From assembly GCA_034508935.3 (NCBI GenBank), contig CM067445.1, positions 91,041,745-91,105,744 of the forward strand: a stretch of 64,000 nt of DNA, read 5' to 3'. The notes beneath the pieces are model-generated. The model was not told where the DNA came from, made no database searches, and saw only the letters and a list, made by a program, of their open reading frames with translations. Below are positions 24,471 through 36,274 of this stretch, piece after piece (position 1 is the stretch's first letter; every line of letters begins with the position of its first letter). The position numbers were made by a program, and so were the translations under genes. This DNA comes from Berghia stephanieae (Eukaryota; Mollusca; Gastropoda; Nudibranchia; Aeolidiidae).

Positions 24471-24608
24471 CTTCTTTCTTCTTTCTTCTTCTTCTTCTTC
24501 TTCTTCTTCTTCTTTCTCTCTTCTTCTTCTTCTTCTTCTTTCTTCTCTTCTCTTCTTCTTCTTCTTCTTCTTCTTCTTCTTTTCTTCTTCTTTCTTCTTT
24601 TATTATTA

Positions 24609-24643
<35 letters not shown>

Positions 24644-24656
24644 TATTATTATTACT

Positions 24657-24710
<54 letters not shown>

Positions 24711-24722
24711 GTTGTTGTTGTT
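24471..24722 (+). repeat. (CTT)n then (TTA)n microsatellite in the zinc-finger gene
   Basis: A CTT/TTC-rich polypyrimidine tract (24471-24600) changes to (TTA)n. It begins only 37 bases after the donor of the 43-base exon and lies between the two alternative exons. Confidence 0.95.
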
Positions 24723-25588
24723 AATTGATTGGGAAGATTTCATATGCTATTTTACCTTTTTAATGAAGACAATCACTTTTCATTATTTACTATACAGCAA
24801 TTGCAATTATTTCTCTGCTTTGCAGTTCATTTTTTGTTGTTTTTTTAAAGTCAAGAACTGCTGTCTTATTTATGAAACTTGTATTAGCAAAGCGACCACA
24901 CTCAAAACCTCATGATGACAAACACTGCGCAAATCTGAAGGACAATTTAGCTTGGACGTTTCCTGCTCAAGCAGTTGAGGTGTACCTGTGTCATTTTGTC
25001 ATAATGATCAAACAATTGTCTGAAGGAAAATGTAATACATTAGAATTAGATATATGTGTGGTTTGAAATACAATCATTGTCTCAAATGTTGCCACCATGA
25101 CTGGGACATTCTCACTTCTTCTCTTTTATGAAAAAATAAAAATAAAAATTTACTGTGAAGCCCTTGTGTTTTTTTAATTCCAGATTGACACTATTTATAA
25201 ATTGTTTTATTCTTGAATACATTTAAATTGGGTTTTTACCTTCCTTATGATTTTGAATTTATTAAATATGAGATAATAAAACGATATTCTGTATAAAGGA
25301 AATAAAGACTCTGGGTAACTAATGTTTAGTGGTATTACAGCGCAAATCTTTTTTTATATCAGGGTGCCAAACATATATTTTTCCACCTGAAAAATTAGTG
25401 GCAATGCCACTATTACTACCACCTTCATCACCTCAGCACCATCACTACTATTACAACAACTATCACCAGAGCAGCGGCATCGTCACAACCCCCTCAGTAT
25501 CATGACTATCACAACAATATACATATGTGCTCTCAACTCGCTTCCACTGTCCAACCATCACTGTACTGATATTCCTTTTCTGATATAG

Positions 25589-25655
25589 AAACTCGTGTAA
25601 CTAATGTCCGAAATTCCCGTAGGACAAATATTATTTTATTAGATAATGAAATGAG
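25589..25655 (+). CDS. Zinc-finger gene alternative exon 3b
   Basis: A 67-base exon with acceptor CTGATATAG and donor ATGAG|GTAAGT. It encodes TRVTNVRNSRRTNIILL followed by DNEM. It reads in frame from exon 2 directly and on to exon 5, but a stop appears within six codons if it follows the 43-base exon. Confidence 0.6.
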
Positions 25656-25711
25656 GTAAGTTAATGTTATAATGTCTCTTGTAATTGAATTCTATTTACT
25701 CTTCTTTACAG

Positions 25712-27880
25712 TAACAAAGGTGTTGAATCGTTACCAGTCGACATCGAAAAAGGAGCTGAGGCACTGCAAGACAACAAGGGCATTGAATCCCCCATGCCTG
25801 CTTTAAGAATTGTGAAGGATAATGTAAAGAGTGATTCAACCAGTGAATCTCCAAATTTAAAACCTAATGAACCTACAGAAAAGGATGTTGAGGATTCAAC
25901 AAATTGTTTTCAACAAGAGAAGATTGGCACACTTGATATGAAAAATGAATCAAAAGAGTGTTCAGATGCCAATGTTTTGAAAGACTCACACGAAAAGAAA
26001 GATGTAGGGAATGCTGGTCCATCCCAATCAGATGATGATCATTTGAAAATAGGAATGGAGGTGAAACTGGATGACATGGATGCTACTGTAAAAGATCAGA
26101 TCTTAGAGTTGCCGACAAATGGAAATGTGGAGGATTTAGTCGCAAATTCCACAACTGAAGAGGATACTAATGAGGAGAAAGGGAAAACGGATGTTGAAAA
26201 TACCCACATTTCATCGGAAATATCTTTCTGTACAGATGATGCTACTGAATCAATACCACAAGAGGTTTCAGTTGAAGAAGTTGGTTTGTCATGTCAAGAT
26301 GGTGGACTTATTGTAGAAGAAACTGTTCACACTTTCATGGATGAAAAAGATGTTGTGATACAAAGTTCAGACATGGCTTCTAATCTTGAAAGTTCAAATG
26401 AAACAAATAATGTCAGTCAAACATCAAGTAATTGGCATTATCTCTTGACAAGGACGTTGCAACCCTTTCTTCTAATCTTATGATAAAAGGACAGGAAGTC
26501 ACGGTACAAGAAAGAGATGGGAAAATGGTTGCCATTGTCAAAATACCAGGAACCTTAGGTAATCTACAAAACACTACCTCCCATACTGAAACAGGGAAAC
26601 AGACAGAGGGACCATCATCATCACTTCTTCCTCCCAATTCTAAAAATGTCACATTGAGTACTGGACCAAATCAGAAGAGTAGACACGGCTACATCTTGAA
26701 CAAAAAGACAGAAAAGCAAGCTTTTCTGACTGTTTCAGATCAAGACCAGAGCACAATTAATATTTCTTTGGAACCCACGACAATATCATCAATTTTAAAA
26801 CCAAAGCCTCCTGAATCTTCCACAAAGTCAACTTCTAAGACTCTATATGGCCGTGTCATAAAACAAGAATCTGGAAATGCCAAACCAGTCGTTCAAAATA
26901 CACCTCCTTCTACTAGTCTAATTATCAAAAATGCTGGCTCAAATCAAACGATCTCTCTTCTTCCTCCGCAATCTATCAAAGCCACAAACCCAAAAGAATG
27001 TAAGCCATATTCTCTTTTATCCTCTCCTTCAGAATTGTTACAGAAACTTAAAGGTGGTCCTGAAAAGAAACAAAATGCTTTAATTAACGAACGGCCAAAG
27101 AAAGTTAGTCAACTGTCTTCGCCCTCCAAAAAAGTAGTAATCATTACCCATCCATCTAAATCTGGAAGTCAGATTGATTTTGATTCCATTTCTTCCTCAC
27201 TTTTGGAAGAGGATGGATCTTCTGCTACCATTGAACCTGAAATTCTGGGATCAAGTGATGGTTTAACAACAGAAGATTCAATAATAAATACAACAGATTC
27301 TGTTGTAAACCAGGGCCAAGATGAATTGTCAGAAGTACCTACTTTAAAGGCTGTTGAAGAGGAGTCGGATGTTTCTGGTGAAAAAGGAAAAACTGTTGAT
27401 CCAAGTTTAATCGTTGGTGAGGATGGCTCTGAACAACAGGAAAAGCCCCAATCTGCTGATGAAGGGAAGGAATCTACGCCTAAGATCATAATTAAAAATG
27501 AAAGTGGATTGGACATTGGTGAAGAGGATATTATAAAATCCAAGGAAGTGATAGATGGATCTGGGGATTGTGTGGAAAATACCAGTAGCGATCCACCAGT
27601 CGTAAACGAGACAGACAAGAATGTCATTGAAGAGATAGAGGGTTCTTTGTCATCACAGACTGATGCTGCAGTGAAAGAGGAGATAGAGACAGAAAGTGAT
27701 GTTTCAAAGGGGAATGACGCATCAGAAGAGCTTGCCACTGCCAAAGAAAAAGTAAATGAAGACGTACAAAGTCCAAAAACACAAAAGATAAAATTAGTCG
27801 ATAATGGTGTTGTATATGAGCTACAGATTGTATCAGATGGAGAGACTCGAGCATTACAAGTACAAGATGGTGCTATAGAG
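25712..27880 (+). CDS. Zinc-finger gene exon 5 (large acidic exon)
   Basis: Acceptor TTCTTTACAG and donor ATAGAG|GTAAGC. About 723 codons are rich in Ser, Glu, Asp, Thr and Lys with no globular domain. Short hydrophobic-basic patches recur (TPKIIIKNESG, TSLIIKNAG), and SUMO-type motifs include IKQE and VKEE. A frame change occurs near 26432-26434: the frame from 25713 runs into a stop at 26483, while the downstream frame is open to the donor. One base missing from a T-run would explain it. The amino-acid style is identical on both sides, so I treat it as one exon with a likely sequence error. Confidence 0.85.
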
Positions 27881-28070
27881 GTAAGCTTATGAGGATTTTT
27901 CCTTATTATATTTTGTGATTAAATTTTAGATTGTCATTTTTTTCTTCTTTCTTTTTTCTATTAAATTATAATACCATTCTACATATGAATCCTTTTTTTT
28001 TGGTAAATATTGCCCACTATTTCATGATTACTTTTTCCAAATAGTTGTCAGCAAATATAAGTAATTTCAG

Positions 28071-28270
28071 GGGATGAGATAGCTGAGTGGATAAGGTATT
28101 GCACTTATGTGAGGAAAACCTGGGTTCGAGCCCTGCTATCAGCAACTCATTATTTCCTTAAGCAAGGAACTTAGGAACCTATTGTTCATTTTGAAGCGCT
28201 GTTTTGTGTCTGATGCCTGGATCCAAAAGAAAAGAAAACATTCTTTGTAGAAGAATAAAGGGAATTTATT
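28071..28270 (+). repeat. tRNA-derived SINE (intronic)
   Basis: The head reads GATAGCTGAGTGGATAAGG (box A) and GGGTTCGAGCCCTG (box B), then a body with AAGCAAGGAAC and an A-rich end. It is related to 16180-16396. Confidence 0.65.
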
Positions 28271-28330
28271 TATTTCTTTACTCCCATGGCCAAATATACC
28301 AATTTTTTATTTTTTATTTTAATATATCAG

Positions 28331-28407
28331 TTTGAAGGGATCAATGGAGAAGTCAAACAAGAAATAATTGATGAAGACGGAACCACAAGTACTGATACTT
28401 TGGGAAA
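28331..28407 (+). CDS. Zinc-finger gene exon 6
   Basis: A 77-base exon, acceptor ATATATCAG and donor GGAAA|GTAAGT. It encodes FEGINGEVKQEIIDEDG and continues the acidic region; VKQE is a further SUMO-type motif. Confidence 0.85.
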
Positions 28408-29015
28408 GTAAGTTGTGTTATATTTTTGAAAGCAGTGTTAAGCTGGTTTGGCTCAAGCACGTGCTGGTATGGAGATCAATAACAGACAATTAATATGTTT
28501 TGATATTTTCACAAATTATTCTTTTAATGTTTTCATCCATTTTAGTGGGAAAAAGTTATAACAAGGCTTCCAATGTAAATTTAAACTTTGATTTCTTACC
28601 TTTCTTATGCCAGCCAGTATACAATTGCATATCTTTTAATAAGCATTTACTGTCCAAGAAATAAAAAGTAGTGAAGATTTACATATGTGTAAAATAATAA
28701 AATCAATTTAAAAAATGGCAGTAATATTTGGAATTGTTTGGTTTTAATGTATGTTGACACAATAACAGTATGAAAAGTTATACACTTTGAGTTGGATATA
28801 GAATTTTTAGCTGTGAAATGTTATAATTTATGCTTTTTTTTTCTTTCTCTGATAAGAGATACACCCCCTCAGATATGATATTTATTGGTAAATTACTTAT
28901 TTCATCATGTGTCTTGAAATGAATGAATTATTCTTACATTGTTGCATTGCCTTGTTATTTCTGTATGAGCATTCAATTCAATTGTGTATAATATCTTTAT
29001 CCAATGAAAACTTAG

Positions 29016-29208
29016 GTCAACACTTGGAACTCAAACAGTCTACTCATCAAAGAGGGGTCGCCCCAAATCACTAAGTGATAAGGACGATGCAGATGCCCCA
29101 GTCCACAAACTAGCCACAATTGTCCAAGAGGGAGGGCAGAAGAAGCATTTTTACTATGTCTCTGTGGTTCCTGGTAAAACCATGGATGGAAAATACAGAA
29201 GATCTGTG
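29016..29208 (+). CDS. Zinc-finger gene exon 7 (AT-hook)
   Basis: Acceptor AACTTAG and donor TCTGTG|GTGAGT. It contains SSKRGRPKSLS, a canonical AT-hook core (RGRP) that in known proteins binds the minor groove of AT-rich DNA. An aromatic patch (KKHFYYVSVVPG) follows and leads into the fingers. Confidence 0.88.
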
Positions 29209-29508
29209 GTGAGTCATTCGAACTGTCACAATTAAAGATGCATTTATATATGCCATTATTTTTTTTCAAAAATCACTTTAGCCCTTTCGAAATCCACTGC
29301 CCAGAAAGATATTCATTTGTGAACATTCGCCCAAAGAGAATTTCTAAAGTAAGATGAGTATGTAAGATCATATACAGTAAAAAAAAAAACCCAGCATGAC
29401 AGGCATTGGAGGGGGGGTGGGGGGAGGGGGGAGCAGAGCAGAGATAGAAAAAGAAAGAACCTTCGAGAAATCTGACTAGGCTGCGATGCCAAGAGAGATG
29501 GAAGGAGA

Positions 29509-29720
29509 GGATAATAATAATAATATATACTTTATTCATCCAAATAATGGAAATTCGTTTACAGACGTGGCATGCATAAAAATGTATAAACACAAAGTTG
29601 AGAATCTATGATGACAATGTATACATTTATATATGCAAATGCACAAAAATGTAAAAACATACAACCAAGAACCAATAGCAACACTTTATATATTAATTTG
29701 ATAAATTGAGATAGGCCATA
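29509..29720 (-). repeat. LINE 3'-end fragment (intronic)
   Basis: On the minus strand the sequence ends GGATGAATAAAGTATAT followed by (ATT)n, the same kind of tail as the LINE at 2340-4165 (GCAATAAAGTATTATT). No coding part remains. Confidence 0.5.
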
Positions 29721-30078
29721 TGATGTTGGAAATGATAAATAGTTGATTGGGTTGGCTTGGATTCATCTGGAAAGGTTCAAAATGAGAAGCAACTACGGTA
29801 CCTTGTTTGTGTAAATTACAGTGACATGAGTGAGAGTTGATGATTGAAATTCAACATATTTTGATCAATTTTGGCTTTTATTTACACATTTTTGTTGATA
29901 TTTATTGATTTTGCCGAGGAAATGCTACTGGCAATCCAAATTTGGTAATTTTAAAAGCTTTTATTCTAGTTAAGTACCATTGTTACCTATAACTGAATAG
30001 ACCATTCATTAACTTACTTAGATATTTATTAAATGATTTTGGCATTAAAAGGGATTTTTTTCCTCCATTTCATATCAG

Positions 30079-30193
30079 GAACATATTTTACCTGGGTGTG
30101 TTGTTAGTGACACAGGGGAATACTGTTGTAAGGAATGTGATTACAAGACAGACAAGAAAGCCAATTTTTACAAACACAGACGATTGCATACAG
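30079..30193 (+). CDS. Zinc-finger gene exon 8 (finger 1)
   Basis: Acceptor TTTCATATCAG and donor ACAG|GTATTA. It encodes the first C2H2 finger, CKECDYKT...HRRLH, with C-x2-C-x12-H-x3-H spacing, followed by the TG of a typical linker continued in the next exon (TGSKPHVC). Confidence 0.92.
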
Positions 30194-30237
30194 GTATTAC
30201 TTTATCAAATTCATCCAATGTCCATCTGTTATAAGAT

Positions 30238-30470
30238 CAGGGTTGCCAATTTTCCATATATGTACGGAATTCAGCATGTTATAAACCCTCAGTATATTTA
30301 CCAATCCCTGCTAAACAGAAAAATACATTCAAGTTCACATTATTATTTATAACAGAAAAATAGGAATTACATAGTGTCTTTTTTACGGGAGCTCAGCACT
30401 CGGACAGGGGTCGGCCTATGTGTTTGCATAAATGTTTAGTAAATGTTTGCCTCCTAAATTGGCAACCCTG
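30238..30470. mobile_element. hAT-like MITE, copy 1 (intronic)
   Basis: Terminal inverted repeats are CAGGGTTGCCAATTT and AAATTGGCAACCCTG, of the CAGGG-type seen in hAT elements. 233 bases, no ORF. It lies 44 bases after the exon 8 donor. The target duplication is unclear in this copy. Confidence 0.7.
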
Positions 30471-31301
30471 TAAAATTTTAATGGATGCAATTGTCATGAT
30501 TTATTATGCCATCTCCATTTCATGATACTTTGGGGTAGAAAATAAAAAAATTCAAGAATATATGATGGTACTACTTACTCCAGTAGAATCGGTATAGTTA
30601 TATTTTAAAGGTCAAATTCAGCCAGTTCAGGTTTGTTTGGTTTTTTTCCCCCTAGATTCAGTTTTAAAGAAAAAATAATTTTTGAAAGTATTTTCTCTTT
30701 CCTCACCAGTGAAACCAATGAATCCATTCTTTAATTAAAGTTCTCTACGTCTCTTCTAAATCATTTTAAAATTGTGATATTTTAAAAAATGCTTTGAATT
30801 CTCTTTTTTATCAGAGGGGAAACAGATTTTATTTTTGTCAAAGGAAATAAGATTATATGATTGTCTGTCATTGGATGCTGATAAGTAATGGTGGTCTTAA
30901 TAAAAAGAAGTATTTAAGGTTTGACAGATCAACAATTTTCAGTTGCTAGAAGTAGTAATTGTGTTCACATAATTTTACAAATTGACCTGAAAATCCCTAA
31001 ATAATTAAAGGATATTGTTATTTATTAATATATGAAGGATTATTGATCTTGTGTGATTCTTTCAAATATTTTAGCAAACCTGTTCATGTTTATGTTTTTT
31101 AGAACATTTATTTATTTAAAGAATTCCCCATAATAACCAAAAGCAGTATTTTCCCTCTTTTTTTTATATAAGTTTAAATGCCAATATTTTTTGTACGCTT
31201 TGACTCATCTGCTCAGCCACATGTCTTGCAATTTCCAGATTTCATATCTATTCTACGGTTCAGATGTTTTCATCAATGTCAATTTCTTCATTTCAAATTA
31301 G

Positions 31302-31471
31302 GATCCAAACCCCATGTATGTCATGTTTGCAAGTATCAAGCAAGGACCAGCAGCAATCTGAAGCGACACATGGGTATCCATGAAGACATCAGGGAATTTA
31401 AATGTTGTCAGTGTGCTCTTTCCTTCAGGCAGAAAATACATTTGGAGAGACATGTTCGATATCGTCATGAG
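31302..31471 (+). CDS. Zinc-finger gene exon 9 (fingers 2 and 3)
   Basis: Acceptor TCAAATTAG and donor CATGAG|GTTGGT. Finger 2 is CHVCKYQA...HMGIH (x12, x3) and finger 3 is CQCALSFRQK...HVRYRH (x4 between histidines). Enters with two bases completing Gly and leaves in phase 0. Confidence 0.92.
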
Positions 31472-32168
31472 GTTGGTTCTAGAGTGCACAACTTTTTTTT
31501 CCTCAATAGCCATTTGACAGCAGTTTATCATGATTATAAAACTGCTGTAACTAACCCATTGATAAGTTTTATTTTGATATTTCTGGATATGAAATTATAC
31601 TGGCTGTATAATTACTGCAAAAAGACTTATTTGGACAAAACAGCTACACTTATTACTGCACTATAATGAATTGTAAGGAATTAAATGTTTCTCATGTTTG
31701 AGGTTATGACAAAGGTCCATCTTATATTGAAAGTGGTGATAAGACAAAGATATTCAGTTTTTATAAGACAAGTAGAAATGACATAAAAAGTGTTTATCGT
31801 TTTTATTTTCCCCTTTATTGAGCATTAATAACTTATTATGAATAGGGAGAAAAATGTAGATGTTCTTCATAGTATGAAGTAACAATGACCAAGTACAAAA
31901 TATTGCTGTTATCTGGTAAATTATTTAACACTATAATTTTTAAATCTTGCTATATTCAAATAATGTATTGACTTTATTCTGACACCAACTTTGACAGTTT
32001 CTCAACGTTTTTTAATCCATATAAGAACTCGTACAACATTTACTGGTTTTTGAATAACCCCTATCATTACGCATGATACTTTACTTGTATTTTTTCAAAT
32101 GTCTTTTATTTTGTTTTCATGGAAGGGAGACATAATGTAAATGTTGCTGCTCGAAGCTTGAAGACATA

Positions 32169-32395
32169 AATAACAATGTGAAATTGAATGCAAGCTTCAA
32201 TTAATATACGAAAACAGATAAAATGGACTTTTCGGTTTTCCCTTTATCAACAAAACAGGATGAATGAAACACTCCAGACGAATGAGATAATGTGGTAGTG
32301 GCATTGTTTTGTTGATAAAGGGGAAACCCAAAACGTCCATTTTATCTATTTTCGTATATTAAATTGAATCTTACATTCAATTTCACATTGTTATT
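32169..32395. mobile_element. Foldback element (intronic)
   Basis: Arms of about 85-90 bases, from AATAACAATGTGAAATTGAA on the left to its inverse TTCAATTTCACATTGTTATT on the right, surround a loop of about 45 bases, so a transcript could fold into one long hairpin. The arms contain GGACGTTT and GGGGAAACCC motifs. A one-arm-plus-loop relative is at 51669-51835 and an arm fragment near 8000-8080. Confidence 0.65.
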
Positions 32396-32642
32396 CATTG
32401 GAAGAGAGACAGAGATTGGTCTGGAAACCAAATGTCATCAGTTTGTTGTTCTTAATTTTTTTTTCAACTTTAATGATCAGATATCAGGATCAATGTTAAA
32501 AATTTGTTGAAAGCATAATATCAACCCTCGCCCTCTTTTCCAAGTTCCATATTTCATTTTTTTTTCTTCCTTGAATGTTAACAAGACAACATAAGTCTTT
32601 TAAGTTACTTTTTCAATTTACTATATTTTTTTTCCCCCACAG

Positions 32643-33020
32643 GAAAAACGAGTGAAGTGTCCTATGTGTGATTACGTTTGTGCTAACGAACAACCTGATT
32701 TGAAAATGCACATCAAGCGAAAGCACACACAAGAATCAGGCAAAGTGGTCATCTGTCCTCAGTGTAACATTGAAGTTGGTTCCAAGAGGGACCTCAAGCA
32801 ACATCTCAAGTTTCACAAGGAGGCCCAGAGTTGAAACTTTTCTGTAAAGAATGCAGCTTTGTTACCGATTGTAAAAGTCGCCTACAGCGTCATTTGGTGG
32901 TTCATTCCAATGTAAAGCCATATCATTGTGGAGTTTGTGATTATAAAGCCACTCAGAAGGAACATGTTGTGAGACATTTGCGATCACAACACAAAATTGA
33001 AGTTAATAAACCTAAAAGAC
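32643..33020 (+). CDS. Zinc-finger gene exon 10 (fingers 4-7)
   Basis: Acceptor CCCCACAG and donor AAAGAC|GTAAGT. Four fingers: CPMCDYVC...HIKRKH, CPQCNIEV...HLKFH, CKECSFVT...HLVVH and CGVCDYKA...HLRSQH. The frame breaks between fingers 5 and 6 (stop at 32832-32834). One G missing from the GG near 32822 would give a continuous linker, HKEGPELKLFC. Because both fingers are perfect, I read this as a consensus error. Confidence 0.9.
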
Positions 33021-33307
33021 GTAAGTACATCTTTTTTTCCTCTTTTTTTTTTTCTACTCTCAAGGGAGTTGGTTTGAGTTCACATTATATAGATATATAT
33101 ATTTTTTTTTTTTTTTTTTTTTTTGGTATGCTTTGAAAACCAATAAAATTTCCACAAATTGATTATTTCCCGAATACAATTATATTGATATTCTTTTTGG
33201 TTAAATAGCTTTAAACTTAATTTTTCAAAATTATTTAAATGTACTGAAATTTTTGGTATCAAATGATAATTTTGTATTGATTCTTTTACCCATTTAATAT
33301 TCACTAG

Positions 33308-33415
33308 CTTGGAAGAAACAAGTAAAGCAAGATTCAGCTGAAAGCTTAGTAGGGAATTCAAGAGGGATTTCACATGTGGAGACAAAATATTTGCCTGCAA
33401 TCACTGCACCATGAG
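33308..33415 (+). CDS. Zinc-finger gene exon 11 (first half of finger 8)
   Basis: Acceptor TTCACTAG and donor ACCATGAG|GTATAT. It ends in FACNHCTMR, the C-x2-C half of finger 8, whose histidine half begins the next exon. The start of the exon and its end are in different frames. The length (108) is one base short of that needed by its neighbours, and a base missing from the GGG near 33351 fits. Confidence 0.75.
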
Positions 33416-33436
33416 GTATATACAGAGTAAATTCTT

Positions 33437-33718
33437 GTGCGGTTTTGTGGTTTAGTGGTATGACACTCGCCTTTGGGTCGGAAATTCCTGGATTTTAGCC
33501 TCGATCGGTGCATAGTTGAGACCTTGGAAAAGGCTTTTTATTCAAATTCTCTCACAATACTCAGGTGTAAAATGAGCACCTGGCGTCTCTGTCCAAGAAA
33601 ATTGTAATTTCGCCTAACAGGTGTCATGTCACGTCCAACAGGTTAATTGTTGCTGTTGTCCAGAGATCCCTTGTAAAGCGCTTTGAGCACGTGTAGTGGA
33701 TATTACGTAATATACTGA
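33437..33718 (+). repeat. tRNA-derived SINE copy (intronic)
   Basis: Head TGTGGTTTAGTGGTATGACA, body AATGAGCACCTGGCG and tail TTGTAAAGCGCTTTGAGCAC; family of 14946-15252. It starts 22 bases after the exon 11 donor. Confidence 0.8.
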
Positions 33719-33839
33719 ATGTGGAATTATGCCTTGTAGTTTTTGTAAAATTATATTGAACTACTGAGGTGCTTGTAAGTTAATTTAATTTTCAAGCTGA
33801 ACTTTTTTAAAATAGCGAAACAAAAAGAGCCAAAAAAAA

Positions 33840-34120
33840 AAAATAGAATTGTGCTTTTCTATCATGCACCATCTTCTAAATGTGTGCAAAATGCTTTACA
33901 AGGGGTTGTAATGTAACAGCAACATTTAATATGTAGGGGAGACATGACACCTATGAGACCTTTTTACATTAAAAAAAACTTGAGACATGAATGCTGTGAC
34001 AGAATGTGAGTGAAGAGCATATTCCAAGTAGGTACTTAATTTTGAATTTCTGAGGGGGGGGGGGGGGGGGATTGAACCATTCTGAATGCAAGTGTCATTC
34101 CATAAAATCACAAAGTCACA
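33840..34120 (-). repeat. Diverged tRNA-derived SINE copy
   Basis: The minus-strand order of tail (minus of AATGCTTTACAAGGGG), body and head (minus of AATGCAAGTGTCATTCC) matches the 14946-15252 family. An 18-base G run interrupts box B, so it is an old copy. Confidence 0.6.
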
Positions 34121-35107
34121 TGAATAATTGTCTCAAATGATATTGGTCTGTTTAATTCTCATATTTACAAATTTGTACAGGACTGACAAACTCGAAGTGA
34201 TGCACACATTCACGACAAGCATCCATAGAGACTGCGCAGCCATATTCATTCATTAATTTATTTTTGTAAACGATATTATCCTTAACCTGGATAGATTTCT
34301 TAAATGATCATGTCTCATCAGATTTTATAGTGAAATATAATATTACAAAATATAAACACTATTCATTTTCAGAAAAAAAAAACAAAGATAAACTATCTCT
34401 TAAATTTATGATCTTATTTCAATTTTTATTGAAATTAGAATTGACTACAAAAGGATGGAGAACCTAGCCTAGGCCTTCCCTTGGGTTTCAGGAAGACAAA
34501 GCTTGTATTTTCGACTCTTTGTTATCTTATGTTTTATTCTATCTGGCTCTCTGTCTTTGTTTTGGATTAAGTGTTATTTGTTTTTGGCCCGGCTTTGTTT
34601 GAGAGTCTTTCACGTAGTGGGAAACTGTCAGATGTCTGTGTGTGTGTGTGTGTGTGATTTAAAGTATTTATTCGTCAGTGAGTTATCCCAGGTATTTATT
34701 ATATTATTCTTTTTTGTTATACAATTGTTGTAACAATTTGAGTGCATTCCTCTCGGCAGAAGTCCTGTTTGAATATATATGGTGGACTGTGGGGAATCGC
34801 GCAAGAGACAAACAGATTGCTCTCAGATCAATCCTGTGCTCTGTCTAAAAATTAATTTATCTCACTTGTCCCAGTTTTTTCTTGGCGGTCGTAAAACTTT
34901 AACTCTATAATTTGAAGACTATCCCATCATTTTCCTTTATTCTAAGGCAGATATACCCAAAGGTATAGCCAGTTTCAGTAAATTCCTTAAAATAAAAGAT
35001 AAACAATAACATATAATAATTAATTACCTCACCATTGTCAATTACAACCATCTCACTTCTTGCTGCAAGAAATTGTATTTTTTATCAAATTTTTTTTTTT
35101 TTTCCAG

Positions 35108-35251
35108 GTTTGCCAAGCTTATCAATTTGTACAAACATTTGCACACTCAGCATAGTGATATCATGCCTGCTGAGACAGAGAGCAACTACTACTGTGTTGT
35201 GTGTGAATTTTCCACTTCTTCTAAGAAAAATCTACTTATTCACATGCGAAG
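35108..35251 (+). CDS. Zinc-finger gene exon 12 (finger 8 end, finger 9)
   Basis: Acceptor after a long T-run (TTTTCCAG), donor GCGAAG|GTAATG. FAKLINLYKHLHTQH completes finger 8 (C-x2-C-x12-H-x4-H when joined to exon 11). Finger 9 is CVVCEFSTSSKKNLLIHMRR, and its last histidine is the first full codon of exon 13. Confidence 0.88.
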
Positions 35252-35955
35252 GTAATGCAAGAGGTAGAATTTAGAATTTTTGCAAAAAAAAATTTTTTCT
35301 CAGAAGTCTTCATTTACAGGTTTTAAATAATGACAATGGCGTGCAGTGTAACTGGTATATAAGACAACGTTCTTGTTCTTCAACAAAAGTGTTTATCGTG
35401 GATTTAATGGATTAGCCCTAAAAGTTAAATTCATTTTGTGCATACAAAGAATGTCAATATCCATTTGGATAAAGATATTAGACTACACTTAGTCCATGAA
35501 ATTCATTGTTAATCTTTCACACATTTATATATTTTAGAAAAATTCGATTTCTGATTATCTTTTTGTCTTTTATAAAAGCATGCTTTTTATACATATAAAT
35601 CTTGTTTGATATAATTTGTTTTGGATTTCAAAGTTAATGTTTTTCATCTAGGCATTGAAAAATTTATTTTTTTTTCATTTTCAAAGAAAAAAAGATTTTA
35701 TTTTTGTGTTGGCAGCTATGATTCATGCTTAATTCACTCGAGTTCATATGAATGGAAAGCGAACATATTTGTTCATTTTCAGTCATGGTGAACTCGAGAG
35801 AGAGTTAATATTTTTTAAGACCATGATTTCCCATTTTCATGACAGATTTTAAAATTGTCAAATACTTTAATTATTGATGTATCTTTGAAATGCAATTTAA
35901 TTTAGATTAGTTTCTCACATATTATATATACAAGTGACAGTAGTAATATTCTAAT

Positions 35956-36161
35956 CATGGTTGCCAGTTTTTCATATATTTACGGAATTCAGCATGTTAT
36001 ATATAAACCCTCAGTATACTTTCCAATCACCTGTTAAAACGAAAAATAGTATGTACATTACATAATGTCTTTTTACTGGAGTTCAGTGCTCAGAAAGGGG
36101 CCCGTCTTTGTGTTTGCGCAAAAGTTCAGTAAATTTTTTGTCTCCTGAATAGGCAACCCTG
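35956..36161. mobile_element. hAT-like MITE, copy 2 (intronic)
   Basis: Same family and orientation as 30238-30470, sharing TACGGAATTCAGCATGTTAT and AAACCCTCAGTATA. The termini are CATGGTTGCCAGTTT and GGCAACCCTG. CTAAT flanks both sides (35951-35955 and 36162-36166), shorter than the 8 bases usual for hAT. Confidence 0.65.
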
Positions 36162-36274
36162 CTAATAGAAAACAGTTTTGTCCTTTTGATACAATCTATT
36201 TTAGTCAGTTAAAGCACGTATGTCTTGGATGGTGAATGTTGAAAGTGCACCATTTGGACATGCTGTCACTTCTA

